A stretch of 64,000 nt of DNA from Bacillus sp. ISL-7 (lineage in GTDB: Bacteria; Bacillota; Bacilli; Bacillales_B; DSM-18226): contig NZ_JAGGQW010000046.1 in NCBI RefSeq assembly GCF_018613065.1, positions 124,001 through 188,000 on the forward strand. The letters are read 5' to 3'. The position numbers and the translations under genes were made by a program. Below the pieces are notes generated by a model. It did not search any database and had not been told where the DNA came from. It saw only the letters and a list, made by a program, of their open reading frames with translations. Positions 34,109 to 43,558 of this stretch are shown piece by piece (within the stretch, counting starts at the first letter, position 1; each line of letters begins with the position of its first letter).

Positions 34109-37100
34109 ACAACTCAAAAAACGAATCCTCGTGATGGACGGGGCAATGGGTACAATGATCCAGGAAGCAAATCTTACAGCGGAAGATTTTGGCGGCGAGC
34201 AGTATGAAGGCTGTAACGAAAACCTAGTGTTAACCGCCCCCTCTGTCATTGCCAATATTCATCGTGAATACCTAGAGGCTGGGGCAGATATTATTGAAAC
34301 CAATACATTTGGGGCGACCAGCCTTGTTCTGGATGAATATGATTTAGGGTTTAAAGCCTATGAGATTAATAAAATCGCTGCCTTTCTTGCCGTTAAAGAA
34401 GCCTACAAACTTACAACCGATGAATGGCCGCGCTATGTGGCAGGCTCGATGGGCCCGACCACAAAAACATTAAGTGTAACAGGCGGCACGACCTTCGATG
34501 AACTTGCAGCATCCTATGAAGAACAAGCAATCGGCTTAATTGATGGCGGTGTGGATTTACTCCTCCTAGAAACAAGTCAAGATATGCTGAATGTAAAAGC
34601 AGGATTTGTTGGGATTGAAAGGGCGTTTGAAAAAACCGGTAAAACTCTGCCGCTTTTTATTTCAGGGACGATCGAGCCAATGGGTACAACGCTCGCAGGG
34701 CAGTCAATTGAATCGTTTTTTATTTCCGTTGAACATATGAATCCCGTTGCTGTGGGACTTAACTGTGCAACAGGGCCAGAATTCATGCAGGACCATGTCC
34801 GCTCATTAGCAAATCTGGCGTCGACGGCAGTCAGCTGTTATCCAAATGCAGGTTTGCCTGATGAAGAAGGTCATTATCATGAAACACCAGAGACTTTAGC
34901 CAAAAAGCTGTCTGATTTTGCCGCCCATGGCTGGCTTAATATTGTTGGCGGCTGCTGTGGTACCACGCCAGACCACATTAAGGCTATTGCCGAGGCAATG
35001 AAACAATATCAACCAAGGGAAGTCAAAACATCTACTGTTCATATGGTTTCGGGTATCGAGCCATTCATCTATGACGATCCGACGTTAAGACCGATTATGG
35101 TCGGCGAACGGACCAATGTCATTGGCTCTCGCAAATTCAAACGGTTAATCACCGAAGGGAAATTTGAGGAAGCGTCAGAGATTGCACGAGCCCAAGTCAA
35201 AGGCGGCGCGCATGTAATTGATCTTTGCCTCGCCGACCCTGACCGTGAAGAAATGGTTGATATGGAAAACTTCATTAAAGAAGTCGTCAAGAAAGTAAAG
35301 GCTCCCCTTGTGATCGATTCAACCGACGAAAAGGTCATCGAGAGAGCACTTAAATATTCACAAGGAAAAGCAATTATCAATTCGATTAACCTTGAAGATG
35401 GTGAAGAACGATTTGAAGCAGTTGTCCCATTAATCCATCGCTATGGTGCTGCTGTCGTTGTAGGCACCATTGATGAGGAAGGCATGGGAGTAACTGCGCA
35501 GCAAAAGCTAAAAATTGCCAAAAGGTCACATGATTTATTAGTGAACAAATATCATCTGAAGCCGCAGGATCTCATTTTTGATCCGCTCGTTTTTCCAGTA
35601 GGTACAGGTGATGAACAATATATTGGTTCCGCCAAGGCTACAGTAGAAGGCATCCGGTTAATCAAGGAGCAACTCCCGGAAGTACAAACAATTCTTGGAA
35701 TTAGTAATGTATCTTTCGGATTGCCTCCAGTCGGTAGAGAAGTTCTAAACTCTGTCTTCCTTTACCATTGCACCCAGGCTGGACTTGATTATGCTATTGT
35801 TAATACAGAAAAACTAGAACGGTTTGCATCTATTTCAAAAGAAGAAGTTCAATTAGCGGAGGACCTCTTGTTTGATACAACAGATGAGTCTCTCGCTACA
35901 TTCACTGAATTTTACCGCGGCAAAAAGAAAGAACCGAAAACAACTGTTCCAAATATGACCTTAGAAGAGAGACTCGCCTATTATGTGGTTGAAGGTACAA
36001 AAGAAGGCTTGCTTCCAGATTTAGACCTAGCCCTTGAAACTTATCCAGCTCCGCTTGATATTATTAATGGACCATTAATGGACGGGATGAAAGAGGTTGG
36101 CCGACTCTTTAACGATAACCAGCTCATCGTTGCTGAGGTTCTCCAGAGTGCTGAAGTAATGAAAGCAGCCGTTTCGCATTTAGAACCTCATATGGAAAAA
36201 GGCGATGTTTCTGCTACAAAAGGGAAAATCATTTTAGCTACCGTAAAAGGCGATGTGCATGATATCGGTAAAAACCTCGTCGATATTATTCTCAGCAATA
36301 ATGGCTATGAAGTAATCGACCTTGGGATTAAGGTGAATCCAACTGACTTGGTTCAAGCCATTCTTAGAGAAAAACCAGACATGGTTGGTTTATCGGGTTT
36401 GCTGGTGAAATCTGCGCAGCAAATGGTGTTAACAGCACAGGATATGAAAGAATCTGGTATTGCAGTACCTATCCTTGTTGGCGGTGCGGCGCTTTCACGG
36501 AAATTCACAGATACGAAGATTTCCAAAGAATATGACGGCCTTGTCCTTTATGCAAAGGATGCAATGAATGGTTTAGCCCTTGCGAATCAATTGAATTCGG
36601 AAGAGGAAGTTCAGAAATTAATGCTTGAGAAAAATGAAAAGCTAGCCTCTTTAAATGTGCCGAGGGAGTATGAACGTCCATCCACTGTTTCCGTTGCCGT
36701 AAAACCGAAGCCAGCGGTATCGACAAAGGCTCCTGTATTTACGCCAATGGATACAAAGCGACATATCCTTAAATCGTATTCACTTTCTCATATCGAGCCC
36801 TATATCAATATGCAAATGTTGATTGGCCACCATCTCGGTGTAAAAGGGAAAATCGCGAAGTTGCTAGCTGAAAAGGATGAAAAGGCTGTTAAGGTAAAAG
36901 AAGTGGTGGATCAATTACTAGCAAATGCTAGTGCAAACAATTGGATTACGCCTGCCGCTGTTTATCAATTTTTCCCAGCACAATCCGATGGGAATAAGGT
37001 CATTATTTATCATCCGGAAAATCCTGATCAAATTTTGGAAACCTTCGACTTCCCACGTCAGGAATCAGCACCAGGTCTTTGCTTAGCTGATTTTCTAAAG

Positions 37101-37535
37101 TCAGTTGATAGCGGAGAAAAGGACTATGTCGGCTTCTTCACCGTCACGGCTGGTAGAGGAATTCGTGAAAAGGCAGAACAATTTAAAGCGGAAGGACGCT
37201 TTTTGGAGTGCCATGCACTTCAATCATTGGCACTTGAAACGGCGGAAGGCTTCGCTGAATTAATTCACCGCCAAATGCGTGACCGTTGGGGCTTCCCAGA
37301 TCCACTGGATTTTACAATGCAAGACAGGTTTTCCGCTAAATATCAAGGACAGCGTTTCTCGTTTGGCTACCCAGCGTGTCCAGAACTAGAAGATCAAAAG
37401 AAGCTGTTTAAGTTGATTCAACCGGAGGAGATCGGCATCCAATTAACAGAGGGCTGTATGATGGAGCCAGAAGCATCTGTTTCTGCCATCGTATTTGCCC
37501 ATCCGGAAGCTAGATATTTTAATGTGTTAAGATAA
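34086..37535 (+). CDS. metH: Cobalamin-dependent methionine synthase MetH
   Basis: 1149 residues with all modules. Homocysteine domain 1-320 ([29 protein letters not shown]). Pterin-binding domain about 350-610 ([29 protein letters not shown]). Cobalamin cap and binding domain about 640-880 with [19 protein letters not shown] (His as lower cobalt ligand) and [11 protein letters not shown]. Activation domain about 920-1149 with [23 protein letters not shown] and [14 protein letters not shown], the SAM-binding reactivation part. It methylates homocysteine with methyl-THF. A hairpin terminator follows. Confidence 0.95.
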   Translation: MPKTPFTEQLKKRILVMDGAMGTMIQEANLTAEDFGGEQYEGCNENLVLTAPSVIANIHREYLEAGADIIETNTFGATSLVLDEYDLGFKAYEINKIAAFLAVKEAYKLTTDEWPRYVAGSMGPTTKTLSVTGGTTFDELAASYEEQAIGLIDGGVDLLLLETSQDMLNVKAGFVGIERAFEKTGKTLPLFISGTIEPMGTTLAGQSIESFFISVEHMNPVAVGLNCATGPEFMQDHVRSLANLASTAVSCYPNAGLPDEEGHYHETPETLAKKLSDFAAHGWLNIVGGCCGTTPDHIKAIAEAMKQYQPREVKTSTVHMVSGIEPFIYDDPTLRPIMVGERTNVIGSRKFKRLITEGKFEEASEIARAQVKGGAHVIDLCLADPDREEMVDMENFIKEVVKKVKAPLVIDSTDEKVIERALKYSQGKAIINSINLEDGEERFEAVVPLIHRYGAAVVVGTIDEEGMGVTAQQKLKIAKRSHDLLVNKYHLKPQDLIFDPLVFPVGTGDEQYIGSAKATVEGIRLIKEQLPEVQTILGISNVSFGLPPVGREVLNSVFLYHCTQAGLDYAIVNTEKLERFASISKEEVQLAEDLLFDTTDESLATFTEFYRGKKKEPKTTVPNMTLEERLAYYVVEGTKEGLLPDLDLALETYPAPLDIINGPLMDGMKEVGRLFNDNQLIVAEVLQSAEVMKAAVSHLEPHMEKGDVSATKGKIILATVKGDVHDIGKNLVDIILSNNGYEVIDLGIKVNPTDLVQAILREKPDMVGLSGLLVKSAQQMVLTAQDMKESGIAVPILVGGAALSRKFTDTKISKEYDGLVLYAKDAMNGLALANQLNSEEEVQKLMLEKNEKLASLNVPREYERPSTVSVAVKPKPAVSTKAPVFTPMDTKRHILKSYSLSHIEPYINMQMLIGHHLGVKGKIAKLLAEKDEKAVKVKEVVDQLLANASANNWITPAAVYQFFPAQSDGNKVIIYHPENPDQILETFDFPRQESAPGLCLADFLKSVDSGEKDYVGFFTVTAGRGIREKAEQFKAEGRFLECHALQSLALETAEGFAELIHRQMRDRWGFPDPLDFTMQDRFSAKYQGQRFSFGYPACPELEDQKKLFKLIQPEEIGIQLTEGCMMEPEASVSAIVFAHPEARYFNVLR

Positions 37536-37550
37536 GGTTTTTATATGAGA

Positions 37551-37592
37551 TTCCGCGGAAGTTCGTCATTCCGCGGAATTTTTCTTTTTCCG
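37551..37592 (+). terminator. Terminator after metH
   Basis: ATTCCGCGG and CCGCGGAAT form a GC-rich stem, followed by TTTTTCTTTTT. The stem sequence is related to the ATTCCGCGAA repeats that follow. Confidence 0.75.
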
Positions 37593-37610
37593 TGAGCACC
37601 TCTTGTCGTT

Positions 37611-37713
37611 ATTCCGCGAAAAACGGATTGAATTCCGCCAATGTTGTGTGGAATTCCGCCAAACCAACATAATTCCGCGAACTTGGTATTTAATTCCGCG
37701 AACCGGATTTACA
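37611..37713. repeat. 21-bp-period degenerate tandem repeat, ATTCCGCSAA type
   Basis: Five units begin ATTCCGC(G/C)AA at 37611, 37632, 37653, 37672 and 37693. Spacing is 21, 21, 19 and 21 bases. Only the first ten bases of each unit are conserved; the rest varies. Lies between the metH terminator and the marR promoter. No reading frame. The period is the same as in the two arrays at 43342-43467 and 44569-44694. Confidence 0.8.
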
Positions 37714-37735
37714 GCCTTAAATCTGTGGACCTTTC

Positions 37736-37778
37736 TTGACATATTCCAACAAATCCACTATAGTTACCTAGGTAACTA
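37736..37778 (+). promoter_or_regulatory. marR promoter with palindromic operator
   Basis: TTGACA (37736-37741), 17-base spacer, TATAGT (37759-37764). An 18-bp perfect palindrome, TAGTTACCTAGGTAACTA (37761-37778), overlaps the -10 box and the likely start. This is a typical self-repression layout for a MarR regulator. Confidence 0.8.
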
Positions 37779-37807
37779 ATTAGTGATTTTTGAGGTGACC
37801 TACATAA

Positions 37808-38221
37808 ATGAATAGCCATGAATTATTCCATACGCTGCATCAGTTATCACGCCATCTTACCAATACACTCAATGAAGCATTAAAACCATTAGGGTTATAC
37901 GGGTCACAATGGTCTGTTATTTTTGTTTTAAAAACCAAAGGCTCTTTAAGCCAAAAAGAACTTTGTGATTACTTATTTGTTGAGGCACCTCCAATGACCC
38001 GTACCATTCAACGGCTTGTTAAGCAAGGATACGTAATTCAGGCCCCCGGTAAAGACAAACGTGAGAAACTGATTCAATTAACAGATGTGGCGTTAAAGAT
38101 GTTCCCCGAATGGGAAAGAAGAGTCTTTGAAACGAATCAGTTAATACTGAAGCATTTTCCAGAAACATCACAGGAAGAGCTTTTAAATTTGCAAAAAAGC
38201 TGGTTGCAAAAGCTTTTATAA
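37808..38221 (+). CDS. MarR-family transcriptional regulator
   Basis: 137 residues. Winged-helix core about 30-100: LGLYGSQWSVIFVLKTKGSLSQKELCDYL (cited in part), EAPPMTRTIQRLVKQGYV and the wing KDKREKLIQLTDVA. It probably binds the 18-bp palindrome in its own promoter and represses itself and the MFS gene 14 bases downstream until a ligand is sensed. The inducer is unknown. Confidence 0.9.
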   Translation: MNSHELFHTLHQLSRHLTNTLNEALKPLGLYGSQWSVIFVLKTKGSLSQKELCDYLFVEAPPMTRTIQRLVKQGYVIQAPGKDKREKLIQLTDVALKMFPEWERRVFETNQLILKHFPETSQEELLNLQKSWLQKLL

Positions 38222-38235
38222 AAGGAGCGGATCAT

Positions 38236-39444
38236 ATGAATAAACCTAAATTATGGACGAAAAGTTTTATAAGTATTTCTTTAAGTAACTTCTTTCTATT
38301 TTTAACCTTTTATGTTTTACTCGTCACACTTCCTATTTATGCGATACAGGAGTTCCATAGCAATGCATCAAAAGCGGGATTGATGACAACGGTCTTTTTA
38401 TTTTCAGCGATTATCTCCCGTCCTCTGGCTGGTCAATGTCTTGAAAAAGCTGGTCACCAAAAGGTGCTGCTTACCGCACTGATAATTTTCTCAGGCGCCT
38501 CCCTGTTATACTTTTTTCCAAAAACAATCATTGGTTTTCTTTTCATTCGGTTATTACATGGAATTGGTTTTGGCATGGCAACAACCGCTGCAGGGGCAAT
38601 CGTGGCGGATCTCATTCCGACTTCACGCCGTGGTGAAGGCATGGGCTATTTCATTATGTCGACGAATATGGCTATGGTGCTAGGGCCATTTATCGGCTTA
38701 ACGGCCATTCAGCAATGGGGTGCAAAAACCCTGTTTATCGTCAGTGTCATTGTCGCGATTGGGGCCCTGATTACAGGTTTAAGCGTAAAGGTTAAAGAAA
38801 TGGGGCAAGCAGACCACATGGTCGTCCATTCTGCGTTTTCATTTCGAAATTTTTTCGAAGTTTCCGCCATTCCTATCGCAATTGTCGGCTGCTTTCTTGC
38901 CATCGTTTATTCAGCGCTTCTTTCTTTCGTATCTGTATTTGCCACTGAAATACACCTTACTGAGATTTCTAGTCTATTCTTTGTCGTCTATGCGATTGTT
39001 TTATTGATTTCAAGACCTTTTACTGGAAAATGGTTAGACCAGCATGGTCCCAATGTGATTGTCTATCCATCCATCGCATTGTTTGCCATTGGGATGTTTA
39101 TTTTAAGTCAAAGCGGCAGCGCACTCAGCTTTCTCCTTTCAGCAGGAATGATTGGTTTAGGCTGGGGAACACTTTTTCCAACCTTTCAAACCATCGCCAT
39201 TCAAGATGCTGCGCCTAGAAAACGAGGGTTAGCTACAGCTACTTTCCTATCAATCTATGATATTGGGATTGCATTGGGCTCGTTTCTTTTAGGCTTAGCG
39301 GCCGCAAAAATAGATTATAGCTCGCTATACTTCTTATGTTCATTCTATATTCTTTTCGGTATTGTTCTTTATTACTTTCTTCATACGCGAAAACAAGCAT
39401 CGCTTAAGGAACATAAAACAGAGTTAAATAACGTTAACTCTTAA
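38236..39444 (+). CDS. MFS transporter (drug/metabolite efflux type)
   Basis: 402 residues, about 12 transmembrane helices. RPLAGQCLEKAGHQKVLL is the MFS loop 2-3 motif A in variant form, GIGFGMATTAAGAIVADLIPTSRRGEGMGYF (cited in part) covers helix 4-5 and RGEGMG. Likely an efflux pump controlled by the MarR regulator in front. Substrate not readable. RBS AAAGGAG before the ATG. Confidence 0.88.
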   Translation: MNKPKLWTKSFISISLSNFFLFLTFYVLLVTLPIYAIQEFHSNASKAGLMTTVFLFSAIISRPLAGQCLEKAGHQKVLLTALIIFSGASLLYFFPKTIIGFLFIRLLHGIGFGMATTAAGAIVADLIPTSRRGEGMGYFIMSTNMAMVLGPFIGLTAIQQWGAKTLFIVSVIVAIGALITGLSVKVKEMGQADHMVVHSAFSFRNFFEVSAIPIAIVGCFLAIVYSALLSFVSVFATEIHLTEISSLFFVVYAIVLLISRPFTGKWLDQHGPNVIVYPSIALFAIGMFILSQSGSALSFLLSAGMIGLGWGTLFPTFQTIAIQDAAPRKRGLATATFLSIYDIGIALGSFLLGLAAAKIDYSSLYFLCSFYILFGIVLYYFLHTRKQASLKEHKTELNNVNS

Positions 39445-39481
39445 TACTTGCTATACCCTTTTAAAAATGAATAATTTAACT

Positions 39482-39525
39482 AAAGGAACCATCAATCCTA
39501 AGCAGGAAATGATGGTTCTTTTTAT
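39482..39525 (+). terminator. Terminator after the MFS gene
   Basis: Stem GGAACCATCA / TGATGGTTC followed by TTTTTATTTT. Confidence 0.8.
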
Positions 39526-39665
39526 TTTGCTGCTAGCACTAATCGTTGTTTGACGGTCTGCCCATTAAGAAATATTTTCTAGTATGGGCAGTTGATTTTA
39601 CATAAGTTTCTATTTACGCTAAGCTTAATCTAGCTTTAATTTTTTAAAAAATGGAGGTTATTGAT

Positions 39666-40229
39666 ATGTTTGACGTATTAATTGTTGGTGCTGGGCCTAC
39701 AGGGGCAAGTGCAGCCCTATTTACAGCTAAAGCTGGTAAGAAAACATTGGTTATTGATAATGATAAAAGTGTGACCAAGCGTGCTTGGATTGAGAACCAT
39801 TATGGTGTTGCAGAAATTACTGGACCTGACCTAGTTGAAACTGGTAAGAAACAAGCCAGCAAATTCGGTGCAGAAATTGTCCACGCTACAGTTTCAAATA
39901 TCAGTAAAACTGAAAGCGGTTTTAAAGTTGAAACCGATCAAGGGGAATATGAGGCTAAACATGTTATCCTTGCCACTGGCATGTCTGTTGATCTAGCTGA
40001 AACAGCGGGTTTACAAACAAAGCCAGGTACAGAGCCAAGAATCAAGACTATTTTTGACGTAGATGCTGCTGGAAAAACAAATATTGACGGCATTTGGGCA
40101 GCAGGAACAGTTGCCGGTGTGAGTATGCATACCATTATTACTGCTGGTGACGGTGCCAAGGTGGCGATTAATGTTATTAGTGAAATAAACGGTGTACGTT
40201 ATGTTGACCATGATGTTTTAAAAGCTTAA
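39666..40229 (+). CDS. Short FAD-dependent oxidoreductase (thioredoxin-reductase-like, FAD domain only)
   Basis: 187 residues from the ATG at 39666 (GGAGGT 7 bases upstream; an ATG at 39651 overlaps this site). FAD motif VLIVGAGPTGASAALFTAKAG is at residues 4-24, ILATGMS near 107 and the C-terminal WAAGTVAGVSMHTIITAGDGAKVA, where GD-type flavin contact occurs. The NADPH domain and the CxxC of thioredoxin reductase are missing, so it must get electrons from another protein or use bound FAD alone. Such single-domain TrxR-like proteins exist in Bacillales; the function is not established. Confidence 0.82.
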   Translation: MFDVLIVGAGPTGASAALFTAKAGKKTLVIDNDKSVTKRAWIENHYGVAEITGPDLVETGKKQASKFGAEIVHATVSNISKTESGFKVETDQGEYEAKHVILATGMSVDLAETAGLQTKPGTEPRIKTIFDVDAAGKTNIDGIWAAGTVAGVSMHTIITAGDGAKVAINVISEINGVRYVDHDVLKA

Positions 40230-40256
40230 AAAAGGATACATAAAGGGGGAAGCCAG

Positions 40257-40640
40257 ATGGCAGTAAAGAAAATGGACCATGTCGGCGTAATGGTAAATGA
40301 CCTTAATGCCTCACTTCTTTTTTATCAAAAAGTGGTTGGGATGGAGTTAAAAGACCAATTTACGATTGCCAACGGTACGATAAATTTAGCCTTCCTTGGG
40401 TTCAATGGGTCAGACGAAACAGAATTAGAATTAGTGTATGGTGGAAATCCCGACCTTCCAACTGAAGGGAAAGTTAATCACGTTGCCTTTTTGGTGGACG
40501 ATATAGAAGATGAATTCACGCGTTTAAAAGGTGTCAACGTAGTTTTCATTAGTGATGAGATCGTGTCACTTCCGAACGGATATCGTAATTTCTTTGTGCA
40601 AGGACCCGATGGTGAAAAAGTCGAGTTTTTCCAAAGGTAA
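40257..40640 (+). CDS. VOC-family (glyoxalase/dioxygenase fold) protein
   Basis: 127 residues. Two beta-alpha-beta-beta-beta repeats: KKMDHVGVMVNDLNASLLFYQKVVGME and KVNHVAFLVDDIEDEF, with metal-ligand-type His in DHVG and NHVA and Glu in TELELVYG and KVEFF. Could be a lactoylglutathione-lyase-like or methylmalonyl-CoA epimerase-like enzyme; the substrate is unknown. 27 bases after the flavoprotein, with AAGGGGG before the ATG and a terminator after it. Confidence 0.85.
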   Translation: MAVKKMDHVGVMVNDLNASLLFYQKVVGMELKDQFTIANGTINLAFLGFNGSDETELELVYGGNPDLPTEGKVNHVAFLVDDIEDEFTRLKGVNVVFISDEIVSLPNGYRNFFVQGPDGEKVEFFQR

Positions 40641-40652
40641 GTTAAATTTAAG

Positions 40653-40685
40653 AAAAGGGACTCAGCAGTTGAGTCCCTTTTCTTC
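40653..40685 (+). terminator. Terminator after the VOC gene
   Basis: AAAAGGGACTCA, short loop, TGAGTCCCTTTTCTT. Confidence 0.85.
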
Positions 40686-40852
40686 ATTGTGAGTACAAGA
40701 TGCTTTTTACATAAAAATTGACAGTCTAAAACCTTCCTTTTAAAATTGGTTTAACTTGATTATCATTAGCTTTGGTAATCTTCCTAAATATTTTAAAAAC
40801 ATACAAGGAGCGGTTTCATTACTTATCATTTTCTAGAGTAAGGGGAAATTTT

Positions 40853-42364
40853 ATGATTAAAAAAGATACGAATCTTAAACCAGTTGTCGCTGGTTTACTG
40901 TTAGCGATTTTAATGGCAGCTATGGACAATACCATTGTAGCTACGGCGATGGCTACGATTGTAGCAGACCTCGGCGGCTTTGATAAATTTATATGGGTCA
41001 CCTCTGCCTATATGGTAGCGGTAATGGCAGGAATGCCTATTTTCGGTAAGCTTTCCGATATGTACGGACGGAAACGCTTTTTTATTTTTGGACTCATCGT
41101 CTTTCTGATTGGCTCGGCATTATGCGGTATTGCCCAGAGCATCGTTCAATTAAGTATTTTCCGTGCCATTCAGGGGATCGGCGGCGGAGCCCTGATGCCG
41201 ATTGCTTTTACGATTGTTTTTGATATTTTCCCCCCTGAAAACCGCGGGAAAATGACCGGTTTGTTGGGGGCAGTTTTCGGAGCATCCAGCGTCTTAGGGC
41301 CATTACTTGGGGCCTACATAACTGATTATATTAGTTGGCACTGGGTTTTCTATGTGAATGTGCCAATTGGTATTGTATCGATTTACTTAATTGTTCGTTT
41401 TTATCATGAATCATTACAGCATTCCAAGCAAAAGGTTGATTGGCTTGGGGCGATAACACTGGTCATTTCGGTGGTGAGCTTAATGTTTGCCCTTGAGCTA
41501 GGCGGGAAAGAATATGCTTGGGATTCTACTCCAATCATCGCTTTGTTTGCAAGCTTCTTCGTCTTTTTTGTGGCCTTTTTCATTGCTGAAATAAAGGCTG
41601 CTGAACCGATTTTACCGCTTTGGCTCTTCAAAAGGCGCTTATTTGCCACCTCGCAAATCTTGTCCTTTTTATACGGCGGTACGTTTATTATTTTAACCGT
41701 GTTTATCCCGATCTTCGTTCAAGCGGTTTATGGTGGGTCGGCTAAGAATGCTGGATTGATTTTAACACCAATGATGCTCGGGTCTGTTGCAGGGAGTTCG
41801 GTGGGCGGTATTTTCTTGACGAAAACCTCCTACCGCAATTTGATGATTGTTTCGATTATTTCATACGTTCTTGGCATGTATTTCCTTGGTACCTTGACTG
41901 TCGATACAGCACGTTCCTTGCTGACGATTTATATGATTTTGGTTGGCTTCGGGGTTGGTTTTTCCTTTTCTTTATTACCAACTGCTTCTATGCACAATTT
42001 GGAGCCGCAATACCGCGGGACAGCCAACTCAACAAACTCATTTTTACGGTCATTTGGAATGACACTTGGGGTAACAATCTTTGGAAGCCTGCAAAACAAT
42101 TTGTTTACGGATAAATTGAAAGATGCGTTTAAAGGCATGCAGGGTGCAGGAGATTTTAAAATGGGCGATCCCCGCCAAATTTTCCAAGCGAGTGAACGCT
42201 CAAAAATTCCAGATTTTATTTTAGATAAAATTGTTCATGCGATGTCGGATTCAATCACACATACCTTTTTACTAACATTGATTCCCATTGCGATTGCGGC
42301 GATTACAATCTTATTCATGGGCAATGCCCGGGTAGAAGTCAGTAAGAAACAGGTAAAAGGATAA
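40853..42364 (+). CDS. DHA2-family MFS multidrug exporter (14 helices, EmrB/MdtD type)
   Basis: 503 residues from the ATG at 40853 (AAGGGG upstream). The longer frame from 40772 has no ribosome site. LLLAILMAAMDNTIVATAMATI (helix 1 with the D-xTIV motif, cited in part), GKLSDMYGRKRFFIFG (motif A), and GAVFGASSVLGPLLGAYIT (motif C, antiporter). About 14 membrane helices and a loop near the C-terminus. Proton-coupled efflux of drugs or metabolites is expected. Confidence 0.88.
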   Translation: MIKKDTNLKPVVAGLLLAILMAAMDNTIVATAMATIVADLGGFDKFIWVTSAYMVAVMAGMPIFGKLSDMYGRKRFFIFGLIVFLIGSALCGIAQSIVQLSIFRAIQGIGGGALMPIAFTIVFDIFPPENRGKMTGLLGAVFGASSVLGPLLGAYITDYISWHWVFYVNVPIGIVSIYLIVRFYHESLQHSKQKVDWLGAITLVISVVSLMFALELGGKEYAWDSTPIIALFASFFVFFVAFFIAEIKAAEPILPLWLFKRRLFATSQILSFLYGGTFIILTVFIPIFVQAVYGGSAKNAGLILTPMMLGSVAGSSVGGIFLTKTSYRNLMIVSIISYVLGMYFLGTLTVDTARSLLTIYMILVGFGVGFSFSLLPTASMHNLEPQYRGTANSTNSFLRSFGMTLGVTIFGSLQNNLFTDKLKDAFKGMQGAGDFKMGDPRQIFQASERSKIPDFILDKIVHAMSDSITHTFLLTLIPIAIAAITILFMGNARVEVSKKQVKG

Positions 42365-42369
42365 TAGTT

Positions 42370-42406
42370 AAGCACTTGGGCGTTTTTATCCCAAGTGCTT
42401 ATTTTT
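42370..42406. terminator. Terminator between convergent MFS and pirin genes
   Basis: AAGCACTTGGG (42370-42380) pairs with CCCAAGTGCTT (42390-42400), then ATTTTTG on the plus strand. Could serve both strands. Confidence 0.85.
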
Positions 42407-42412
42407 GTAATC

Positions 42413-43252
42413 TTATTCTGCAAACTTCCCGTCCATATAATCGCGATAGGCCTGGCGGATTTCTTCTTCGGTGTTCATGACAAAAGGTCCCCTCGCAACG
42501 ATTGGCTCATTCAGTGGTTTTCCTGCATATAACAACAAGCGAAGAGATTCCCTGGCGGTAATAGTAACTTCACTGTCTTGTCCCTCCTCGCCTTTTCCTA
42601 GCAGAAGCACATGGCCTTTTTCGGCCTCTGTCTTACTTTTTCCAAACTGACCTTTTCCTTCTAAAACATACATGAAGCCATTGTAGTCTCCCCGAAGATC
42701 CTGGGTAACGGTTGCTCCTGGTTGTAAGTTGATTTCAACCATTGTCACCGGAACATAATTTTTCGTTGTCGATTGAATGCCGCCTGATGAACCGGAAAAG
42801 ATTCTGATTAATACCCCATCCTCTTCGCGCACTGGCATGTCTTTGGCACGGAGATTTTGATAACGCGGTTCAGCCATTTTATGCTCACGCGGCAGGTTCA
42901 CCCATAGCTGCAAGGAATGAACGGTCTCTCCTTCAGCCGGGTCTTCGATATGGATCACGCCTTTTCCGGCTGTCATCCACTGGACATCACCAGGCTCAAG
43001 CTCCCCCCGTCCCGCTTTATTATCCTGATGCTCAAGTTTACCCTCAATCACATAAGTCACTGTTTCAATCCCACGATGCGGGTGGAAATCAAAGGTACCT
43101 TTTTTAAAAAAATCTTCTGCTAGAAATAGAAATGGATCTGACTCTTTCATTTGATTTGGATCCAAAACCATTCCCGCTATATGTATCGGACTATTCTGGT
43201 GGAGCTGTACCGTCCAAACACGGTCAATACCCCTTTGAAAAATTTCGCTCAT
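42413..43252 (-). CDS. Pirin family protein
   Basis: 279 residues from the ATG at 43252, with GGGAGG upstream. The frame runs open further to 43456, but that part is the 21-bp repeat array and has no ribosome site. Cupin motifs: FDFHPHRGIETVTYVIEGKLEHQDN (His-Pro-His metal ligands), GDVQWMTAGKGVIHIE, and the C-terminal cupin with EGKGQFG. Bacterial pirins include quercetin dioxygenases and regulators of central metabolism; which one this is cannot be said. Confidence 0.9.
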   Translation of the reverse strand: MSEIFQRGIDRVWTVQLHQNSPIHIAGMVLDPNQMKESDPFLFLAEDFFKKGTFDFHPHRGIETVTYVIEGKLEHQDNKAGRGELEPGDVQWMTAGKGVIHIEDPAEGETVHSLQLWVNLPREHKMAEPRYQNLRAKDMPVREEDGVLIRIFSGSSGGIQSTTKNYVPVTMVEINLQPGATVTQDLRGDYNGFMYVLEGKGQFGKSKTEAEKGHVLLLGKGEEGQDSEVTITARESLRLLLYAGKPLNEPIVARGPFVMNTEEEIRQAYRDYMDGKFAE

Positions 43253-43341
43253 CCTTTGTATCCTCCCTTTGTAAATTATGATAATGGTATCGTTATAGAG
43301 TTGTTTAATCAAATTTAAGGATTGATATGTGCAAAAATGGG

Positions 43342-43467
43342 ATGCGCTGATTGAATACCAGGATTCGCCCATTAAACATTGAAATTCGCTCATTAAATCT
43401 GTAGATTCGCCCATTAAATACGGGGATTCGCTCATTGAACTCCGAAAATCGCTCATTGAAATATATT
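43342..43467. repeat. Array of six 21-bp repeats, ATTCGCYCATTRAA type, left of the NERD gene
   Basis: Units start at 43342 (degenerate), 43363, 43384, 43405, 43426 and 43447, exactly 21 bases apart. Core ATTCGCYCATTRAA (14 bases), variable last seven. Unit 43384-43404 is identical over all 21 bases to unit 44632-44652 of the other array. Located between pirin and the NERD gene; the minus-strand reading through it is not a real gene. Confidence 0.88.
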
Positions 43468-43558
43468 CGGATAAATATTTTACAAAAATCGATAAAATTC
43501 GGCAGGAATTTCTATACTTCTACTAGAATTCATTCATAAACTGAGAGGGGTGTTAATT

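Noticed and set aside
43253..43456. N-terminal extension of pirin through the repeat array
   Set aside because: The extension only translates the 21-bp repeats (MGES/MSE-like heptads) and the true start has a strong ribosome site at 43252.
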